NCBI GenBank assembly: GCA_910589085.1
Contig: CAJUSG010000036.1
Span: 8,956-24,077, forward strand
DNA: 15,122 nucleotides
Reading direction: 5' to 3'
Origin: an uncultured Oscillospiraceae bacterium
GTDB lineage: Bacteria > Bacillota > Clostridia > Oscillospirales > Oscillospiraceae
How positions within the stretch are numbered: position 1 is the stretch's first letter; every line of letters begins with the position of its first letter. Below the pieces are notes generated by a model, which was not told the origin of the DNA, did not search any database, and was given only the letters and a program-made list of their open reading frames with translations. Below are positions 12,941 to 15,122 of the stretch, piece after piece. Both the position numbers and the translations under genes were made by a program.

Positions 12941-13627
12941 ATGGAAGGAATCGAAAAAATCACCGCCCGCATTGCCCAGGACGCCCAGGCTGAGATCAGC
13001 CGGCTGACGGCCGAGACCGAGGAGAAGGTGCAGGCTGTCCTGACCAACGCCGCGGCCCAGGCCCAGCAGGAGGCCAACGAGATTGTGGAGAAGGGCCGCA
13101 TGGCCGCCAGCGAGCGGCTGGAGCGTCTGAACTCCGCCTCTCAGATGGAGCGGCGCAAGCTGGAGCTGGCCGCCAGGCAGGAGGTGCTGGGCGAGGCCTT
13201 CGCCCTGGCGCTGGAGAAGCTGTGCACCCTGCCTGAACAGGAGTACATCGCCCTTCTGACCAGGCTGGCGCTGGAGGCCAGCTCCTCCGGCAAGGAGCAG
13301 CTGATCCTCTCCCAAAAGGACCGCGCCGCTGTAGGCAAGCAGGTGGTCATGGCGGTCAACGACGCCCTGGTGAAGGAGCGGGCGCCCAGCCTGCCCGAGG
13401 AGGTCACCAGGTCCAAGGTGGGCGCCTTTGTGGATAAGCTGGTCCACAACACCACCGCGGCGGTCACCGGCACGGGCCTGACGCTCAGCGAGGAGACCCG
13501 GGACCTGAAGGGCGGCTTCATCATGGTGGACGGCGACGTGGAGATCAACTGCGCCTTCGAGACTCTGGTCCGCCTTCAGCGGGAGCAGATGGAGAAGAAG
13601 GTCGCCGACGCGTTGTTTCAATCGTAA
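12941..13627 (+). CDS. ntpE: V-type ATPase subunit E (peripheral stalk)
   Basis: Subunit E (228 aa) pairs with the small G/H subunit to make the stator stalk and caps the catalytic A3B3 head with its C-terminal domain. The N-terminal half (about 1-100) is a long charged, Ala/Glu/Gln-rich helix with coiled-coil character; the C-terminal half is a mixed domain that includes the glycine-rich TRDLKGGFIMVDGDVEIN (about 186-203), the strongest family landmark (GG-hydrophobic-G-IxxN), then FETLVRLQREQMEKKVADALF near the end. Length matches bacterial and archaeal E subunits (about 190-230). The ATG at 12941 has GGAGAG upstream. It lies between K and C, as in other bacterial ntp operons. Confidence 0.92.
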   Translation: MEGIEKITARIAQDAQAEISRLTAETEEKVQAVLTNAAAQAQQEANEIVEKGRMAASERLERLNSASQMERRKLELAARQEVLGEAFALALEKLCTLPEQEYIALLTRLALEASSSGKEQLILSQKDRAAVGKQVVMAVNDALVKERAPSLPEEVTRSKVGAFVDKLVHNTTAAVTGTGLTLSEETRDLKGGFIMVDGDVEINCAFETLVRLQREQMEKKVADALFQS

Positions 13628-13636
13628 GGAAGGGGG
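13628..13636 (+). promoter_or_regulatory. Ribosome binding site supporting a TTG start for ntpC
   Basis: GGAAGGGGG at 13628-13636 ends eight bases before TTG 13645. There is no in-frame ATG nearby with a comparable site, and the TTG start gives the expected N-terminal length for subunit C. Confidence 0.65.
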
Positions 13637-13644
13637 CAGTCAAC

Positions 13645-14631
13645 TTGTCCCACCGGAAAAAGGATACAGACTATCTGGCCATCTCGGCGCGGATCCGGGC
13701 GATGGAGAACAAGCTCCTCACCCGGGAGCGGATGGACCGGATGATTGAGGCCCGGGACGGCTCCGAGGCCATGAAGATTCTGGCCGAGTGCGGCTATAAC
13801 GACGCCGCCGGCCTGGACGCCTGTCTGGCCCAGGCCCGGGCGGAGGTCTTCAAGGACATGGAGCAGGGGGCGCCCGACCCCCGCCTGGTGGAAGTATTTC
13901 AGATCAAATACGACTACCACAACGCCAAGACCATCCTCAAGGCCCAGGCCATGGGTTCCGACCCGGAGCGTCTGCTGCTGGCCGGCGGCCGCTATGACCC
14001 CGCCCAGCTGTGGGACGGCTGGAAGCGTGAGGCCCTCAGCGGTGTCAGCGAGCCCTTTAAAAAGGCCATGGAGCAGGCAAAAACCGCCCTGGCCGAGGGG
14101 GGCGACCCCCAGCAGGCCGACCTGATTCTGGACCGCGCCTGCTACGGCGAGATGGCCCGGCTGGCCCGTGAGCTGGAGAGCCCCTTCCTCCAGGGCTATG
14201 TCCGCCTGTCGGTGGACGTGGCCAACCTGCGCTCCGCCGTCCGGGTGGCGCGCATGGGGAGAGAGGGCGAGTTCCTGCGTCAGGTGCTGCTGCCCGGGGG
14301 CAGCGTGTCGGAGACGGCCATCGCCGCCGCCCGCGGGGAGGCCCTTGGGGAGGTATTCCGCGCCGGGCTGCTGGCCCAGGCGGCGGAGCTGGGGGCCAGG
14401 CTGGCCCAGCCGGGCGGAGAATCTCTCACCGCCTTCGAGCGGGAGTGCGACAACGCCCTCACCGCCTATCTGGCCGCGGCCCGGCGCATCCCCTTCGGGG
14501 AGGAGACGGTCATCGGCTACCTGTACGCCAAAGAGCTGGAGTTCACCGCCATCCGGGCGATTTTCGCCGGGCGTGCGGCGGGCCTGGATGGGGACACCAT
14601 CCGCTCCCGGCTCCGGGAAACCTATGTGTAA
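13645..14631 (+). CDS. ntpC: V-type ATPase subunit C (d-like rotor connector)
   Basis: Subunit C (the eukaryotic d homologue) sits on top of the K ring and receives the central shaft (D and F), joining the two rotors. The 328-aa soluble protein is of normal length and nearly all helical. Family-like segments include YLAISARIRAMENKLLTRERMDRMIEA near the N-terminus, where Y and RxR contact is conserved, KYDYHNAKTILKA at about 90-102 and the C-terminal YLYAKELEFTAIRAIFAGRAAGL at about 292-314, which is the best landmark. Translation begins at TTG, a weak start that could lower its output; only one C subunit is needed per enzyme. It lies 17 nt after ntpE and 13 nt before the F gene. Confidence 0.94.
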   Translation: MSHRKKDTDYLAISARIRAMENKLLTRERMDRMIEARDGSEAMKILAECGYNDAAGLDACLAQARAEVFKDMEQGAPDPRLVEVFQIKYDYHNAKTILKAQAMGSDPERLLLAGGRYDPAQLWDGWKREALSGVSEPFKKAMEQAKTALAEGGDPQQADLILDRACYGEMARLARELESPFLQGYVRLSVDVANLRSAVRVARMGREGEFLRQVLLPGGSVSETAIAAARGEALGEVFRAGLLAQAAELGARLAQPGGESLTAFERECDNALTAYLAAARRIPFGEETVIGYLYAKELEFTAIRAIFAGRAAGLDGDTIRSRLRETYV

Positions 14632-14644
14632 GGGGGTAGGGTAG

Positions 14645-14953
14645 ATGTATAAGATTGCCGCCATGGGCGATAAGGACAGCGTGCTGGGCTTCAAGGCCCT
14701 GGGGCTGGAGGTCTGCTCTGTGGACACCCCCGAGGCGGGCCGGGAGGCGCTGCACCGCATGGCCAAGGAGAACTACGCCATCATCTATATGACCGAGCAG
14801 CTGGCCGCCCAGCTCCCCCAGGAGGTGGCCCGGTACAAGGACGCCCTGACCCCGGCGATCATCCTGATCCCCGGCAAGGAGGGCTCTCTGGGCATCGGCA
14901 TGGCCAACGTAAAAACGGCGGTCGAGCGCGCGGTCGGCGCGGATATTTTGTAA
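14645..14953 (+). CDS. ntpG: V-type ATPase subunit F (central shaft; NtpG of E. hirae)
   Basis: Small Rossmann-like subunit of 102 aa that binds subunit D in the central rotor shaft and stimulates ATPase activity. Landmarks are the opening YKIAAMGDKDSVLGFKALG at 2-20 (family form is I-A-V-I-G-D-xx-x-V-x-G-F-x-x-x-G), AIIYMTEQLA at about 45-54, TPAIILIPGKEG at about 69-80 and the C-terminal VKTAVERAVGADIL. The ribosome site is AGGGGG, about 8-10 nt before the ATG. In typical operons genes for A, B and D come next; here a palindromic repeat starts within 10 nt of the stop and fills the rest of the window. Confidence 0.93.
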   Translation: MYKIAAMGDKDSVLGFKALGLEVCSVDTPEAGREALHRMAKENYAIIYMTEQLAAQLPQEVARYKDALTPAIILIPGKEGSLGIGMANVKTAVERAVGADIL

Positions 14954-14961
14954 GGCGCACC

Positions 14962-15122
14962 AAAAAGCCTCCTTTTGAAAGGAGGTGCCCCAGTGCGCAC
15001 ACTGGGGCGGAGGATTGCATTTTGGCGAAGCCAAAATATGCGAAGCAAGCCAGTGCTTAGAAATCTCGTTTACTTCGTATGTTTTGCTTCGCAAAACGCA
15101 ATCCTCAGTCAGCCTTCGGCTG
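14962..15122. repeat. Palindromic intergenic element, truncated by the window end
   Basis: A gene-free stretch made almost wholly of hairpins: CCTCCTTT/AAAGGAGG (14968-14985), CCCCAGTG/CACTGGGG (14988-15007), ATTTTGGC/GCCAAAAT (15019-15037), GTTTTGC/GCAAAAC (15081-15097) and CAGCC/GGCTG (15110-15122). The third and fourth hairpins are enclosed by a perfect 9-bp inverted repeat, GAGGATTGC at 15010-15018 and GCAATCCTC at 15098-15106. The left end AAAAGCCTCC and the order hairpin, GGTG, hairpin, GGAGG are the same as in the element at 2457-2595, so the two belong to one family with different inner parts. The ending CAGTCAGCCTTCGGCTG is a common element end in this group as I recall. Confidence 0.75.

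Noticed and set aside
13618..14766. 382-codon minus-strand frame across ntpC and ntpG
   Set aside because: It spans two well-supported plus-strand genes and gives low-complexity sequence without motifs.
14986..15010. Intrinsic terminator of the ATPase genes (CCCCAGTG/CACTGGGG hairpin)
   Set aside because: The stem is followed by CGGAGGATT and not a T run, so it does not meet the usual form; it is better treated as part of the repeat.
14962..15122. CRISPR array
   Set aside because: The repeated hairpins differ from each other and there are no equal-length spacers between identical repeats.

Overview
The window is about 64% G+C and looks like chromosome from a high-GC anaerobic Firmicute of the class Clostridia, most likely an Oscillospiraceae (Flavonifractor/Oscillibacter-type) gut bacterium. 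The grounds are the Firmicute neighbourhood nadD-yqeK-LCP-rsfS, strong AGGAGG-type ribosome sites, an ntp-type V-ATPase operon instead of an F-type one, and short palindromic intergenic repeats typical of that group. The family placement is inference from gene content and style; no rRNA is present.

Layout. Positions 40-1185: a membrane-anchored zinc-ribbon miniprotein and ftsY (SRP receptor). Positions 1186-1420: GTAGGG-type palindromic repeats and a promoter-like sequence. Positions 1421-5760, all on the plus strand: rdgB (XTP/dITP pyrophosphatase), a second cluster of GTAGGG repeats, yhbY (ribosome-associated CRM protein), a 140-bp imperfect palindrome, then nadD-yqeK as one fused gene, an LCP cell-wall ligase and rsfS, closed by a perfect 15-bp terminator. 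Positions 5801-6697, minus strand: a DAGK-type lipid kinase with its own promoter. Positions 6913-8675: azlC-azlD (branched-chain amino acid exporter) and an abutting short-chain reductase resembling the EF-P 5-aminopentanone reductase. Positions 8806-9921: a single-gene unit with its own promoter and terminator, encoding a membrane-anchored DUF4015-like putative glycosidase. Positions 10127-14953: the first six genes of a V/A-type ATPase operon in the order peripheral stalk (G/H), I, K, E, C, F, driven by a good promoter at 10047-10075. The catalytic A, B and D genes are not in the window. Positions 14962-15122: another palindromic element, running off the end.

How the genes work together. 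The first half is housekeeping: protein targeting, nucleotide-pool cleaning, ribosome assembly and silencing, NAD synthesis and wall-polymer attachment. The ATPase operon supplies the membrane sector, both stalk parts and the connectors of a rotary ion pump. The K subunit keeps the glutamate and the Thr-Gln and Gln ligands of the Na+-binding Enterococcus hirae enzyme, so Na+ coupling is likely.

I found no convincing undescribed multi-gene system. The least explained material is the intergenic palindromic repeats, the reductase joined to azlCD, and the repeat that sits where the ATPase A gene would be expected.
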